Source: Candidatus Aminicenantota bacterium (GTDB lineage Bacteria; Acidobacteriota; Aminicenantia; Aminicenantales; UBA4085). Taken from it: a DNA stretch of 36,106 nucleotides. Location: assembly GCA_030691735.1 (NCBI GenBank), contig JAUYDS010000120.1:1-36106 (forward strand). Direction: 5' to 3'. Positions 1-10,572 of this stretch are shown here, in pieces. The notes under the pieces are model-generated. The model was not told the DNA's origin, did not search any database, and saw only the letters and a list, made by a program, of their open reading frames with translations. How positions within the stretch are numbered: position 1 is the first letter of the stretch; the number at the start of each line of letters is the position of its first letter. Both the position numbers and the translations under genes were made by a program.

Positions 1-20
1 TGGCCTTCATTCTCGGCATT

Positions 21-1808
21 TTGGTCTCCGGATTTTTGGTCTACGGTCAGACCGAAGAATCCGCCAAGATCCTCGCCCAGACCGGTCCCGGCGTCATCCA
101 ACTCGTCGTCTACGGCAAAGACAAACAGGAGATCGCCAAGGGCTCGGCCTTCGCCATCGCCGACAAGATCGCGGTCACGAGCTATCATCTGATCAGCCAG
201 GCCGCGAGCTGTACCGGATTCAACATCAAGCAGAAAGAGATAGATATCAAGGGCGTCGTAGCCGTGAACAAGGCCTTGGACCTCGCCCTCGTCCAATTCA
301 GCGGCAAGGTCACGCCGCTCGCTTTCGGGGGCGGGGAGGACCTGGCCGTCGGCAAGAAGCTCTCCGTCATCGGGGTGAACGAGGCCGGGGAGTTCACGGT
401 CTACGAAGGGAAAATCCAGAGCCTCTTCGATTTCGGAGAGGGCCTGAAGGTCGTGGAACCGGCCATCACCGTTCCGGAAACGTGCTCGGGCGGCGTCGCT
501 CTCGGCGAGACCGGGAAAGTCATCGGCGTCATCCAGATCCTGGAAAGACGGCTGCGCTTCATTGCCCCGGCCGCGGCCGTATCGGCCATGCCCAAAACGG
601 CGAAACCGACGGCGTTCAAGAACTGGCAGGCCGAGGATTACCTGGGGACTTTGGAAGCCGCGTGGCTCACCGGCCGGATCTATGCCTGGACGGGTGAAGC
701 TTTCAGCGCCCAGAAAGGCCTGGAAAAGGTCACCAAAGCCCAGCCGAACAACCTGGAGGCCTGGACGCTTCTGGCCAAAGTCTATGATGGACAGCGGGAT
801 TATCAGAACGCCGTGGGGGCCTTTAAGAAAATCACTGAACTCGATCCCAATCGCGAAGAGGCCTTTTTCGGGATGGGGCAGATCTACGTCCGTATGCAGA
901 AATCCGCTGAGGCCGTGGCCGCCCTGGAGAAGGCGCTTTCGCTCAATCCGAATCACAAAGAGGCCATGTTCGCCATCGGCAACGCCTATGAGGACGCCCG
1001 CGATTTCCAGAAGGCCGGCGACGCCTACGAGAAATACCTGACTTTCAAACCTGAGAACGCCTGGCAGGCTTTTCAGCGCCTGGGAATGGCCCGGCTCAAC
1101 GCCAACCAGTTCGAGGCCGCGGCGGCGGCCCTGGCCGAGGCTTTCAAGATCCAATCGCAGGACCAGAACATCGGGTATAATCTGGCCCAAGCCTATCAAA
1201 AGGCGGGCAAGCTCGCCGAAGCGGAGGACATCTTTAAAAAACTGGCCGAGCTCTCGCCCGAGGGCGCCGTGAATTATTACAGCGCCATCTTGAAGATGTA
1301 TGGCGACGCCCAAAAGCCGGAGAAGGCCGTCGAAGCGGCGAAAAAAGTCGTCGAGCTCAAACCGAACGACGAACTGGCCTGGATCAACCTCGGCAACATG
1401 CATCTCCAAATGCAGAAATATCAGGAGGCCATCGAGGCCTTTAAAAAAGCCATCGCGATCCGGCCGACATACGACCTGGGCTATATCCAGTTGGGGGCCT
1501 GTCTCTACAACCTCAAGCGATACGCGGAGGCCATCGAATCCTTTAAAAAGGTCGTTGAGATCGATCCGAACAGCGCGACCGGCTGGCTCTATATCGGCAT
1601 CAGCAACATGCAATTGAAGAAATTTGAAGCGGCCCTGGATCCGATGAAGAGGACCGTGGAGCTCCAGCCGGAGAACGCGAACGCCTGGTATAACCTGGGC
1701 ATTTGCTACCTGAATTTAAAGGACCGGTACAGCGCCCAAGATGTCGTCAAGAAACTCCAGACGATCGATCCGGCCAAGGCGAAGCAGCTTCAAGGTTTCA
1801 TCAAGTGA
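21..1808 (+). CDS. Trypsin-like serine protease-like domain fused to multiple TPR repeats (N-terminus may extend upstream of the window)
   Basis: N-terminal half has protease-like motifs (VTSYHLIS, ALDLALVQ, CSGGVAL); C-terminal half has many TPR units (e.g. AWINLGNMHLQMQKYQEAIEAFKKAIAIRP). Confidence 0.8.
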   Translation: MVSGFLVYGQTEESAKILAQTGPGVIQLVVYGKDKQEIAKGSAFAIADKIAVTSYHLISQAASCTGFNIKQKEIDIKGVVAVNKALDLALVQFSGKVTPLAFGGGEDLAVGKKLSVIGVNEAGEFTVYEGKIQSLFDFGEGLKVVEPAITVPETCSGGVALGETGKVIGVIQILERRLRFIAPAAAVSAMPKTAKPTAFKNWQAEDYLGTLEAAWLTGRIYAWTGEAFSAQKGLEKVTKAQPNNLEAWTLLAKVYDGQRDYQNAVGAFKKITELDPNREEAFFGMGQIYVRMQKSAEAVAALEKALSLNPNHKEAMFAIGNAYEDARDFQKAGDAYEKYLTFKPENAWQAFQRLGMARLNANQFEAAAAALAEAFKIQSQDQNIGYNLAQAYQKAGKLAEAEDIFKKLAELSPEGAVNYYSAILKMYGDAQKPEKAVEAAKKVVELKPNDELAWINLGNMHLQMQKYQEAIEAFKKAIAIRPTYDLGYIQLGACLYNLKRYAEAIESFKKVVEIDPNSATGWLYIGISNMQLKKFEAALDPMKRTVELQPENANAWYNLGICYLNLKDRYSAQDVVKKLQTIDPAKAKQLQGFIK

Positions 1809-1856
1809 CCACGGCCGGTCGCGGGGCCGGCCCGAGCGCCCGCCCCGGAGCGGCAT

Positions 1857-1886
1857 TTGACAAAGATCGAAGGATTGTGCTATAAA
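1857..1886 (+). promoter_or_regulatory. Sigma70-like promoter upstream of tRNA-Leu
   Basis: TTGACA (1857-1862), 18-nt spacer, TATAAA (1881-1886). Confidence 0.6.
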
Positions 1887-1962
1887 AAAGGTCCTTCTTT
1901 GTTTCATCCTGAATTGAGATCGCGTTCTCGGATCCCCTGGCGCCTCGAGTAATACTCTTCGT

Positions 1963-2046
1963 GGGCAGATGGCGGAATGGCAGACGCGCTAGGCTTAGGA
2001 CCTAGTTCCCGATGAGGGAATGCGGGTTCGAATCCCGCTCTGCCCA
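1963..2046 (+). tRNA. tRNA-Leu, anticodon TAG
   Basis: Acceptor arms GGGCAGA/TCTGCCC, anticodon stem-loop CTAGG-CTTAGGA-CCTAG, long class II variable arm, T-arm GCGGGTTCGAATCCCGC. Confidence 0.93.
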
Positions 2047-2067
2047 TAGATCTAAAAGGACGATGTC

Positions 2068-3351
2068 ATGACTGACCAGACCGAACGTCTCAAAAGCAGC
2101 GTCAAGGAGCTGAGCGGCACGCGTAGGGAGATCGAAGCCGAGCTCCGCGCCGAAGATGTCGCGCAGGAACACGAACGGGTCCTCGGTCTATACGCCGGGC
2201 GGGTGAAACTCAAAGGTTTCCGTCAGGGCAAGGCTCCCAAAGACATCGTCAAGCGGATGTTCGCCGCGGATATCCAAAAATCCGTCCTGGACGAGCTGAT
2301 CCCGCAGGTCCTTCACGAGGTGCTGGAATCCCGCCGCATTCAGGCGGTAGGCTCACCTCTCATCAACGACATCGTTCAGGAGGCCGGCGGTCCGTTGAAG
2401 TTCAAAGCGACTGTCGAGGTCTGGCCGGATTTCGAGCTCCCTTCTTATAAAAAGATACCGGCTAAAAAAAAGGGGGCCGTTGTCGGGGAAGAAGACGTCG
2501 ACAGGGCTCTGGCCGAGCTCCGCGAAAAGGCCGCTGAATACGTCCCCGTCGAAGGGCGCGGAGTCGCTTCCGGCGATTACGTCGTCATCGAGCTTCAGGG
2601 CAAGGACCTGAAGACGAAAAGGCTGATGCCCACGGAAAAGGTCGTCGTTCTGGCCGGCCACGAGGGCAATGATCCGGCCATCAATGAGAATCTGCCCGAC
2701 CTTAAACCCGGGGAAGAGAAGACCTTCAACCATGCTTATCCGGCCGACCATAAGGCAAAGAAACTGGCCGGAAAATCCGTCGAGTACCGGCTCAAAGTGG
2801 ACTCAATCAAGGAAAAACGCCTCCCCGAGCTGAACGATGATTTCGCCAAGACGCTCGGCGAATTTGAAAACCTGGCCGGGGTTAAAGACAAGATCCGGCA
2901 AGAGATCCAGGGCGCACGCGAACAGGCCGGCCGCCGGGAAACGGCCGATGAGATCGTCCGGACGGTGGTGGATCGCGCGGCCATAGAGCTCCCCGAGAGC
3001 GCGGTCGAGGAGGAGACCGAGGCCGTTCTCAAGAACATGCTCTCGTCCCTTCCGGCCAAACAGCTCCTGACCAAGGAGCTGGTCGAGGCGCTCCAGGGAA
3101 GCGCCCGCAAACAAGCCGAGGCCAACCTCAGGCGCCATGTGATCCTGAGAAAGATCGCCGATGCCGAGGCCATCCGCGTCGGCGAGGAGGAGGTAGACCA
3201 GGAGATCAAAGCCCTCGCCCAGGCGAACAACATCCCCCTGGCCCGGGCGAGCGAGACCTTCAATCAGGAGGACCGCAGGGAAAACCTGAAAAATAGCCTC
3301 CTCCTGAGGAAGACGGTTGACTTTCTGCTCGAACAGGCTATAATGGAATAA
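2068..3351 (+). CDS. tig: Trigger factor
   Basis: N-terminal ribosome-binding region with GFRQGKAPKDIVKRMF, C-terminal chaperone domain, position directly before clpP-clpX-lon. Confidence 0.92.
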   Translation: MTDQTERLKSSVKELSGTRREIEAELRAEDVAQEHERVLGLYAGRVKLKGFRQGKAPKDIVKRMFAADIQKSVLDELIPQVLHEVLESRRIQAVGSPLINDIVQEAGGPLKFKATVEVWPDFELPSYKKIPAKKKGAVVGEEDVDRALAELREKAAEYVPVEGRGVASGDYVVIELQGKDLKTKRLMPTEKVVVLAGHEGNDPAINENLPDLKPGEEKTFNHAYPADHKAKKLAGKSVEYRLKVDSIKEKRLPELNDDFAKTLGEFENLAGVKDKIRQEIQGAREQAGRRETADEIVRTVVDRAAIELPESAVEEETEAVLKNMLSSLPAKQLLTKELVEALQGSARKQAEANLRRHVILRKIADAEAIRVGEEEVDQEIKALAQANNIPLARASETFNQEDRRENLKNSLLLRKTVDFLLEQAIME

Positions 3352-3369
3352 TCTGATCGTATCGTTCCC

Positions 3370-3966
3370 ATGACCTTAATCCCCTTCGTTGTCGAACAGG
3401 ACGGAAGAACCGAACGTGTCTATGACATCTACTCGCGGCTCCTCAAGGACAACATCATCTTTCTGGGCACGGAGATCAACGATGACCTGGCCAATATCGT
3501 CACCGCCCAGTTCCTGTACCTGGAGGCCGAAAACCCCGAGAAGGAGATCTCCCTCTACATCAATTCGCCTGGAGGGAGCATCACCGCCGGGCTGGCCATC
3601 TATGACACCATGCAATTCATCAGCAATGATATATCCACCATCTGCGTGGGTCAGGCCGCCAGCATGGCAGCCGTGCTTCTGGCCGCGGGAACGCCGGGAA
3701 AGCGCATCTCCCTGCCGAATTCCCGGATCATTCTTCATCAGCCTTCCGGAGGATACCAGGGCCAGGCTTCGGACATCGCCATCCAGGCCAAAGAGATCCT
3801 CCGGGTCCGGGAAAATATTTATCACATCCTGGTCAAGCACACGCGTCAGCCGCGAACGAAGATCCAGGCCGATATCGAGCGGGATTTCATCATGACCGCG
3901 GCCCAGGCGAAGGACTACGGCCTGATCGACCAAATCATCACGGCGAGGATCCAGGCCAAGAAATAG
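3370..3966 (+). CDS. clpP: ATP-dependent Clp protease proteolytic subunit
   Basis: [42 protein letters not shown]; standard length. Confidence 0.97.
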   Translation: MTLIPFVVEQDGRTERVYDIYSRLLKDNIIFLGTEINDDLANIVTAQFLYLEAENPEKEISLYINSPGGSITAGLAIYDTMQFISNDISTICVGQAASMAAVLLAAGTPGKRISLPNSRIILHQPSGGYQGQASDIAIQAKEILRVRENIYHILVKHTRQPRTKIQADIERDFIMTAAQAKDYGLIDQIITARIQAKK

Positions 3967-4023
3967 GGCCGGCTGCGCCGAACCCGCGTTTTTTTTGACC
4001 AGGTGGTAAGAAGAGCCAAGAAC

Positions 4024-5280
4024 ATGGATGACACCATTCAGCAGAAGCCGAACGCACTGGTGAAGTGCAATTTCTGCAACCGCAACCAGACCCAGGTCAA
4101 AAAGATGATTGCCGGACCCGGCGGCATCTTCATCTGCGATAATTGCATCGAGGTCGCCCATTCGATGGTCCTCTCGGACAAGGCGAAAGAGGAGGAGTGG
4201 AAGACGCCGGCCGAATTCCCGACGCCCAGCCAGATCAAGGACGCCCTCGACGAATTCATCATCGGCCAGGAGAAAGCTAAGAAAAAGATATCCGTGGCCG
4301 TTTACAACCACTACAAGCGCATCCACATGCCGCGGACAAGCTCGGAGGTGGAGATCACCAAGAGCAATATCCTCCTCATCGGCCCGACCGGGACGGGGAA
4401 GACGCTCATGGCCCAGATCCTGGCCAAGATCCTGTCCGTCCCGTTCGCCATCGCCGACGCCACGACCCTGACCGAGGCCGGCTATGTGGGCGAGGACGGG
4501 GAGAACGTCGTTCTGCAGCTCTTCCTGGCGGCCAAGAGCAATATCGCCAAGACTCAGAAGGGCATCATCTACATCGATGAGATCGACAAGATCAGCCGCA
4601 AGAGCGACAGCCCCTCGATCACCCGGGACGTCTCGGGAGAAGGCGTCCAGCAAGCCCTCCTCAAGATCCTCGAAGGGACCGTGGCCAACATCCCGCCCCA
4701 GGGAGGCCGGAAGCACCCTTATCAGGAGTTCATCCCGATCGACACGACCGACATCCTTTTCATCTGCGGGGGAGCCTTCGTCGGACTCGACCGGATCATC
4801 GCCCAGCGGCTGGGGAAAGCGGTGGTCGGCTTCAAGTCGGACGCCAGGCTGAGGCGCCCCGACGTCTCGGCGGCCCTGTTGAACGAGCTCATCCCGCAGG
4901 ACCTGATCAAGTACGGCCTGATCCCCGAGCTCGTCGGCCGCATCCCGGTCGTGGCCACGTTCACCGACCTCGAGATCGACGATCTGGTCGAGATCCTGAC
5001 CAAGCCTAAAAATGCCATCATCAAACAATATCAGAAGCTCTTCGAAATGGAAGGCGTCCAGCTCGAATTCACCGATGAAGCGCTCCTGGCCATCGCCCAG
5101 AAGTCGTTCGAACGCAAACTCGGCGCCCGCGGGCTGCGGACGATCATCGAGGACCTCATGCTCGACATCATGTTCTACCTGCCGTCCTCGAAAAAAGCGG
5201 CCAAGATCCGTATCACGAAGCGCATGGTCGATGAGAACGAATTGAGCTTCGACCGCATCAAGCAGGCCATCGGAGGATGA
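4024..5280 (+). CDS. clpX: ATP-dependent Clp protease ATP-binding subunit ClpX (start at 4024 preferred over ORF start 4003)
   Basis: Zinc-finger C-x2-C ... C-x2-C ([12 protein letters not shown]), Walker [18 protein letters not shown]. Confidence 0.97.
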   Translation: MDDTIQQKPNALVKCNFCNRNQTQVKKMIAGPGGIFICDNCIEVAHSMVLSDKAKEEEWKTPAEFPTPSQIKDALDEFIIGQEKAKKKISVAVYNHYKRIHMPRTSSEVEITKSNILLIGPTGTGKTLMAQILAKILSVPFAIADATTLTEAGYVGEDGENVVLQLFLAAKSNIAKTQKGIIYIDEIDKISRKSDSPSITRDVSGEGVQQALLKILEGTVANIPPQGGRKHPYQEFIPIDTTDILFICGGAFVGLDRIIAQRLGKAVVGFKSDARLRRPDVSAALLNELIPQDLIKYGLIPELVGRIPVVATFTDLEIDDLVEILTKPKNAIIKQYQKLFEMEGVQLEFTDEALLAIAQKSFERKLGARGLRTIIEDLMLDIMFYLPSSKKAAKIRITKRMVDENELSFDRIKQAIGG

Positions 5281-7730
5281 CCATGGAAAATTCCGGCGAA
5301 CATTTCGAAATCCTGAAGAACGTGCCCCTCATCCCGCTCCGGGACCTTGTCGTCTTTCCCTCGACGCTCGTGCCGTTCATCATCGGCCGGGCCTCGTCCA
5401 TCCAGGCCCTGGAGAAAGCCTCCGAGGGGGATAAACTGGTCCTTCTGGCCGCCCAGATGGATGCCTCGCTCGACAATCCCGGCCCCAAGGACATCTATTC
5501 CATGGGGGTCACGGCCAAGGTCATCCGGACCGTCCAAATGGACGACAAGAACGTCAAGGTCATCGTCGAAGGCAAGAGGCGGGCGCGGATCCTGGAATTT
5601 GTCAGTTCCTATCCCTTTTACCAGGTCCTGGCCAAAGAGATCAAGATCATCGAGGAGGCCGGCAAGGACGTGCCGGACGATCTGAAGCGCGTCCTGGCCC
5701 TGTTCGAAGAATACCTCAAGCTCAGCCAGAACACGAACTTCCAATCCATCATCCCGGCCCTTCGGGACCACACGCCCGACCGCATCGCCGACATCATCTC
5801 CTCGCATCTCTTCCTCCCGCTCGATGAAAAACAGAACCTGCTCGAGACGATCAACGGCCAGGAACGGATCCGCCGCCTCAATTTCCTTCTCGAGAACGAG
5901 ATCTACAAGTTCCAGAGCAGCCTCCGCAAGGACGGGAAATCGCTGAACCGGCGCAAGGTTCCCTTCGGCCGGGAAGGGGGGCCGAACGTCTTCACCCCGG
6001 GCGGGGCGGCCGGTCAAAAGAAAGACGACCAGGCCGGCGAGATCGAAGAGCTGAAGAAGAAAGTGGCCGCGGCCAAAATGCTTCCCGACGCCGACGAGAA
6101 AGCCCGCAAAGAGCTCGAGCGGCTGGAGACCATGCCGCCGATGTCGGCTGAAGCCACGGTCTGCCGGAACTATCTGGACTGGCTCCTGTCCCTGCCCTGG
6201 AACAAGAAATCGCGCGAGAAACGCAATCTCAAAGAGGCGGAGAAGGTCCTCAACGACGACCACTACGGTCTGGAGAAAGTGAAAGAGCGCATTCTGGAAT
6301 ATCTGTCCATCCGCCAGCTCGTCAAAAATCCCAAGGGCGTCATCCTGGGATTGATCGGCCCGCCGGGCGTGGGCAAGAGCTCCCTGGGCAAATCGATCGC
6401 CCGGGCCACGGGCCGCAAGTTCGTCCGCCTGTCGCTGGGCGGAGTCCGGGACGAGGCCGAGATCCGCGGCCATCGCCGGACGTATATCGGAGCGTATCCC
6501 GGCCGGATCATCCAGATGATCAAGCGCGCCGGGACCAAGAACCCCGTCTTCCTCCTGGACGAGGTAGACAAGATGAGCATGGATTTCCGCGGCGATCCCG
6601 CCTCCGCGCTCATGGAAGTCCTCGACCCCGAACAGAACGGCACCTTCCTCGACCATTACATCGACACCGATTTCGACCTGTCGCAGGTTATGTTCATCGT
6701 CACGGCCAACATGATCGACCCCATCCCCAGGCCTCTCGTCGACCGCATGGAGCTCATCCACCTTCCCGGGTACACCGAGGACGAGAAGCTCCAGATCGCC
6801 AAGCAGTTCCTCTGGCCGAAGCAGCGGGACGCCCACGGCCTTTCGGACAAGAACCTGGAGATCTCGGACGCGGCTATCGCCAAGCTCATCGACGATTACA
6901 CGCGCGAGGCCGGCGTCCGCGCCCTCGAGCGCGAGATCACCTCGATCTGCCGCAAGGTCGTCAAGAAGGTCGTGACCAAAGGCAAGGGTTATCGGCAGAA
7001 GGTGACGATCAAAAACCTCGAATCCTACCTCGGCGTGCCCAAGTTCCGCCGTTCGCTCATCGACAAGGAGGACGAGATCGGCGTGGCCATCGGCATGGCC
7101 TGGACCGAGTTCGGCGGCGAGCTGCTGACGTTCGAAACGACCAGGGTCCACGGCAAAGGCAACTTCACCCTGACCGGACAGCTCGGCGAGGTCATGCAGG
7201 AATCGGCCCAAGCGGCCTTCAGCTTCGTCCGGGCCAAGGTCTTCGAGCTCAACATCGCCCGCGACGTGACCAAGAATTTCGACATCCACATTCACGTGCC
7301 CGAGGGCGCCACGCCCAAGGAAGGCCCGTCGGCGGGGATCACGCTGGCCATTGCCATTCTGTCCTTGCTCACCGAGATCCCGATTAGCAAAAAAGTGGCC
7401 ATGAGCGGCGAGATCACGCTTCGCGGCAAGGTCCTGCCGGTCGGAGGCATCAAGGAGAAGCTGCTCGCAGCCCATCGCGAGGGCATCCGCGAAGTCATCC
7501 TGCCCCTCGATAACAGGCCTGACCTGAAAGACCTGCCCAAGAATATACTCAAGACCATGAAGATCCATTTGGTGGAAAGCATGGAGGAGGTCATGAAGAT
7601 CGTCCTGACCAAGGAGCTCCCCCCGAAGTCCGAACGGAAGAAGAAGCCCAAGGACGCGGCCCCCGAGGAGGTTTCGTCGGGGACAGGGGAGGGGAGTGAG
7701 ACGCCGAAAGAACCCCCTTTGACGCATTAA
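5277..7730 (+). CDS. lon: ATP-dependent protease La
   Basis: [29 protein letters not shown], catalytic [12 protein letters not shown] and Lys in [12 protein letters not shown]. Confidence 0.97.
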   Translation: MTMENSGEHFEILKNVPLIPLRDLVVFPSTLVPFIIGRASSIQALEKASEGDKLVLLAAQMDASLDNPGPKDIYSMGVTAKVIRTVQMDDKNVKVIVEGKRRARILEFVSSYPFYQVLAKEIKIIEEAGKDVPDDLKRVLALFEEYLKLSQNTNFQSIIPALRDHTPDRIADIISSHLFLPLDEKQNLLETINGQERIRRLNFLLENEIYKFQSSLRKDGKSLNRRKVPFGREGGPNVFTPGGAAGQKKDDQAGEIEELKKKVAAAKMLPDADEKARKELERLETMPPMSAEATVCRNYLDWLLSLPWNKKSREKRNLKEAEKVLNDDHYGLEKVKERILEYLSIRQLVKNPKGVILGLIGPPGVGKSSLGKSIARATGRKFVRLSLGGVRDEAEIRGHRRTYIGAYPGRIIQMIKRAGTKNPVFLLDEVDKMSMDFRGDPASALMEVLDPEQNGTFLDHYIDTDFDLSQVMFIVTANMIDPIPRPLVDRMELIHLPGYTEDEKLQIAKQFLWPKQRDAHGLSDKNLEISDAAIAKLIDDYTREAGVRALEREITSICRKVVKKVVTKGKGYRQKVTIKNLESYLGVPKFRRSLIDKEDEIGVAIGMAWTEFGGELLTFETTRVHGKGNFTLTGQLGEVMQESAQAAFSFVRAKVFELNIARDVTKNFDIHIHVPEGATPKEGPSAGITLAIAILSLLTEIPISKKVAMSGEITLRGKVLPVGGIKEKLLAAHREGIREVILPLDNRPDLKDLPKNILKTMKIHLVESMEEVMKIVLTKELPPKSERKKKPKDAAPEEVSSGTGEGSETPKEPPLTH

Positions 7731-7751
7731 AGTATCGATGAGAGGTGATCC

Positions 7752-9071
7752 ATGACGAAAGATCTGAAAGAGACCAAAGAGCCGATAGAAATGAAGGAGT
7801 TCAGTCTGAGTGAGCTCGAAAGCAAAGAGACCAAGGAGCTCATGAAGATTGCCGCGGCGATCGGCCTTCCCGAAGAAGAGATCGAAAAGGACAACCGGCA
7901 CAATCTGATCTTCAAGGTTTTGGAGGCCCAGGCCAAAAAACAGGGCCTGCTTTTCTCCGAAGGCGTATTGGAGTGCCTGGAAGACGGTTTCGGCTTTCTG
8001 CGGGCTCCCGAATTCAGCTATCTGCCCAGCCAGGACGACATCTATGTCTCCCCGTCCCAGATCCGGAAATTCCAGCTCCGGACCGGCGACACGATCTCCG
8101 GAATCGTCCGGCCGCCCAAGAACGGCGAAAAATATTTCGCTTTGATCAAGATCGAGGCCATCAATTTCATGGAACCGGACATCTGCATCGACCAGCGCCG
8201 GAACGTCCATTTCGAGAAGCTGACGCCGCTCTATCCCCATGAAATGATCAAGCTTCAGGACGGGAATCCCAAGAACCTCAACGCCCGGATCATGGAGATG
8301 ATGACGCCGATCGGCAAGGGCCAACGCGGCCTGATCGTGTCCCCGCCCCGCGCCGGGAAGACGACGCTGCTGAAGACGATCGCCAAGTCCATCGAAAAGA
8401 ACCACCCGGAGATCTTCCTGATCGTCCTCCTCGTCGCCGAGCGGCCCGAGGAGGTCACCGACTTTCAGCGGAGCGTCAGCGGCGAGGTCGTCGCCTCGAC
8501 GTTCGACGAACCGCCCGCCCGCAACGCCCAGGTCGCCAACATGACCCTCGAGAAGGCCAAGCGCCTCGTCGAGATCAAGCGCGACGTGGTCATCCTGCTC
8601 GACAGCATCACCCGCCTGGCCCGGGCTCACAACGCCATCATCCCGCCTTCGGGCAAGGTCCTCTCGGGCGGCATCGACGCCAATGCCCTCAACAAGCCCA
8701 AGAAGTTCTTCGGCTCGGCCCGCAAAATCGAGGAAGGCGGGAGCCTGACGATCATCGCCACGGCTCTTATCGACACCGGAAGCCGGATGGACGAGGTCAT
8801 CTTCGAGGAGTTCAAGGGCACGGGCAACATGGAGATCAACCTCGATCGGCGCCTGGTCGACAAACGGACTTTCCCGGCCATCGACATCAACCGCTCCGCG
8901 ACGCGCAAGGAAGAGCTGCTGATCGAAGAGGCCGACCTCAACCGGATCTGGATCCTGCGCAAAGTCCTCAGCCAGCTGGGTGAGGTTGAGGCCATGGAGC
9001 TTCTCATCGACAAGCTGGGCAAGACCAAAACAAACCAGGACTTCCTCAACGCGATGAGCAAGGGGTTGTAA
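7752..9071 (+). CDS. rho: Transcription termination factor Rho
   Basis: [69 protein letters not shown]. Confidence 0.97.
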   Translation: MTKDLKETKEPIEMKEFSLSELESKETKELMKIAAAIGLPEEEIEKDNRHNLIFKVLEAQAKKQGLLFSEGVLECLEDGFGFLRAPEFSYLPSQDDIYVSPSQIRKFQLRTGDTISGIVRPPKNGEKYFALIKIEAINFMEPDICIDQRRNVHFEKLTPLYPHEMIKLQDGNPKNLNARIMEMMTPIGKGQRGLIVSPPRAGKTTLLKTIAKSIEKNHPEIFLIVLLVAERPEEVTDFQRSVSGEVVASTFDEPPARNAQVANMTLEKAKRLVEIKRDVVILLDSITRLARAHNAIIPPSGKVLSGGIDANALNKPKKFFGSARKIEEGGSLTIIATALIDTGSRMDEVIFEEFKGTGNMEINLDRRLVDKRTFPAIDINRSATRKEELLIEEADLNRIWILRKVLSQLGEVEAMELLIDKLGKTKTNQDFLNAMSKGL

Positions 9072-9115
9072 GTCCGCCTTCTCATCCGCGTGTCAGCTGC
9101 CGTTGAGATCCGCTG

Positions 9116-9257
9116 TCCACGGCGGCCGGGGCGGCGGCAGGGGCCCCAGGCTTTGTCTGGGGATCCGCTTCCGCCGTACTCAGCCGCGTATATACATCGC
9201 GGGTGAGTGCCCCGGGCTTTGCCCGGGGGTCCACTTCCGCCGTGAAGGCTCGTCCCT
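9116..9257. repeat. 142-bp dispersed repeat, copy 1: two hairpin units, same orientation as copy 2 at 35965
   Basis: Ungapped alignment to 35965-36106 with 4 mismatches (9132, 9168, 9192, 9243). Contains CCCCAGGCTTTGTCTGGGG (9144-9162) and CCCCGGGCTTTGCCCGGGG (9210-9228). Confidence 0.95.
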
Positions 9258-9271
9258 TGACCATATCTTGA

Positions 9272-9367
9272 AGCGGAGACATCTCGAAAGACAAGGAATT
9301 CTTCGATAAATTTCTGACTTTAGGCGGAGAGGAAGCGAAGGTCAAGGCTTTTATGTCGAAAAAGTAG
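9272..9367 (+). pseudogene. Possible 3' remnant of a coding sequence
   Basis: Frame reads [31 protein letters not shown]-stop with no start; abuts repeat copy 1. Confidence 0.3.
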
Positions 9368-9723
9368 GCCCAACCCATAGACTCCGAAATCCACAGCTGC
9401 ACAAATTGTCGTCTTGGAACATTTCAACAATATTAAAATGTACGTATCTAATTGATAATAAATGATATATAAAAATAGCTAGTATTGGGTCGCATAAGTA
9501 ATATTATGTAAACTAATATATTCGAGCGCCTGAACAGGCGCCGGGAACAATTTTTCCTCTCATATTAAAACCCCTGCTATTTTACATTTAAGGTTTGTCC
9601 GACGGAGCCTAAAAAGAAATTTGAATCAATGAAGCCGTCCATTGAGTAGAAAAAAACTGCTTTTAGAAGAAATATTGACAAAAAGATTTTACGATGAGAA
9701 CGACTTGATCTGCTTAGTTTGTC

Positions 9724-10572
9724 TTATTGCGAGGATTTTAGTTTGGACAGAAGATCTTCGAGGATACGAATGATCTCCTGGCGGCTGACGGATTCTTTTT
9801 TGAATTCGATACGGACGCTATAGGAACGGTCATCTTTCGGGCTGTAGTTAAAAATATAATATTTGGGCTTTTTCTTGCCGTCGTCTTTGCCTTTAAGAAG
9901 TTTGCCCAGATCCCTTGTGTCTTCTCGTTTGAGGCCTCGTTCGTGGATCTTTTCGATCATGCCCTTCATTTCTGATTCGTCTTTGAGCTTGGAGATCTCG
10001 ATGAGGATGCTCCTGTTCTTGTCGATGGACGAGTTGACGCACAGCTTGCGGACCGGAAACGGGATCTTGCTGATGTTGATGATCTCTGTGATCGTCGAGC
10101 GGGCTTTGCCGATCTTCTCGGAGATCTGGGCATGACTATAACCGTATGTGTCCATGAGGGATTTGAGGCCGTCGGCCTCTTCGAAAACGTCCAGGTCTTT
10201 TCGCTGCAGGTTCTCGATGAGCGAGATCTCCATCGCTTCGTTGTCCGTGACGTTCATTTCGATGCACGGGATCTCTTTGAGGCCGACGTTTTTGGTGGCG
10301 ACAAAACGGCGTTCTCCGGCAATGATCTCATACTTCTCGCCCCTCGGGCGGACGAGGATCGGCTCCAATACTCCTTTGGATTTTATCGAATTCATAAGCT
10401 CGTCGATATTGCCGAGTTCGCTCCGGGCCTGCCGGGGATTAGGTTCGATGCGTTCCAAGGAGATCATCCGGACGAGCGGAGCCGCCACCTTATTAGATAT
10501 GAATTCGACGAAGTGCGTATCGTGCCGCATTCCGATAGTATCCGGAAGTCCCGATCGCTTATTTTTTTGCAC
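9724..10572 (-). CDS. parB: ParB/Spo0J-family partition protein
   Basis: IRVRP-type box (PILVRPRGEKYEIIAGERRFVATKNVGL), ENLQRKDLDVFEEADGL, HTH region YSHAQISEKIGKARSTITEIINI. Confidence 0.9.
   Translation of the reverse strand: MQKNKRSGLPDTIGMRHDTHFVEFISNKVAAPLVRMISLERIEPNPRQARSELGNIDELMNSIKSKGVLEPILVRPRGEKYEIIAGERRFVATKNVGLKEIPCIEMNVTDNEAMEISLIENLQRKDLDVFEEADGLKSLMDTYGYSHAQISEKIGKARSTITEIINISKIPFPVRKLCVNSSIDKNRSILIEISKLKDESEMKGMIEKIHERGLKREDTRDLGKLLKGKDDGKKKPKYYIFNYSPKDDRSYSVRIEFKKESVSRQEIIRILEDLLSKLKSSQ

Noticed and set aside
3376-5028. 550-aa minus-strand ORF opposite clpP/clpX
   Set aside because: Antisense to two strongly conserved genes; no recognisable motifs
5175-8630. 1151-aa minus-strand ORF opposite clpX/lon/rho
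   Set aside because: Shadow ORF caused by high-GC codon bias; the plus strand encodes unmistakable ClpX, Lon and Rho, and the antisense product is low-complexity D/L/G/R-rich
9082-9402. 106-aa minus-strand ORF spanning repeat copy 1
   Set aside because: Peptide repeats ([12 protein letters not shown] / [12 protein letters not shown]) simply mirror the DNA hairpin units, and all four inter-copy differences are nonsynonymous in this frame
9526-9541. GCGCCT-GAAC-AGGCGC hairpin considered as a rho-independent terminator
   Set aside because: The T-run begins about 9 nt downstream rather than adjacent, and no gene clearly ends just upstream on that strand
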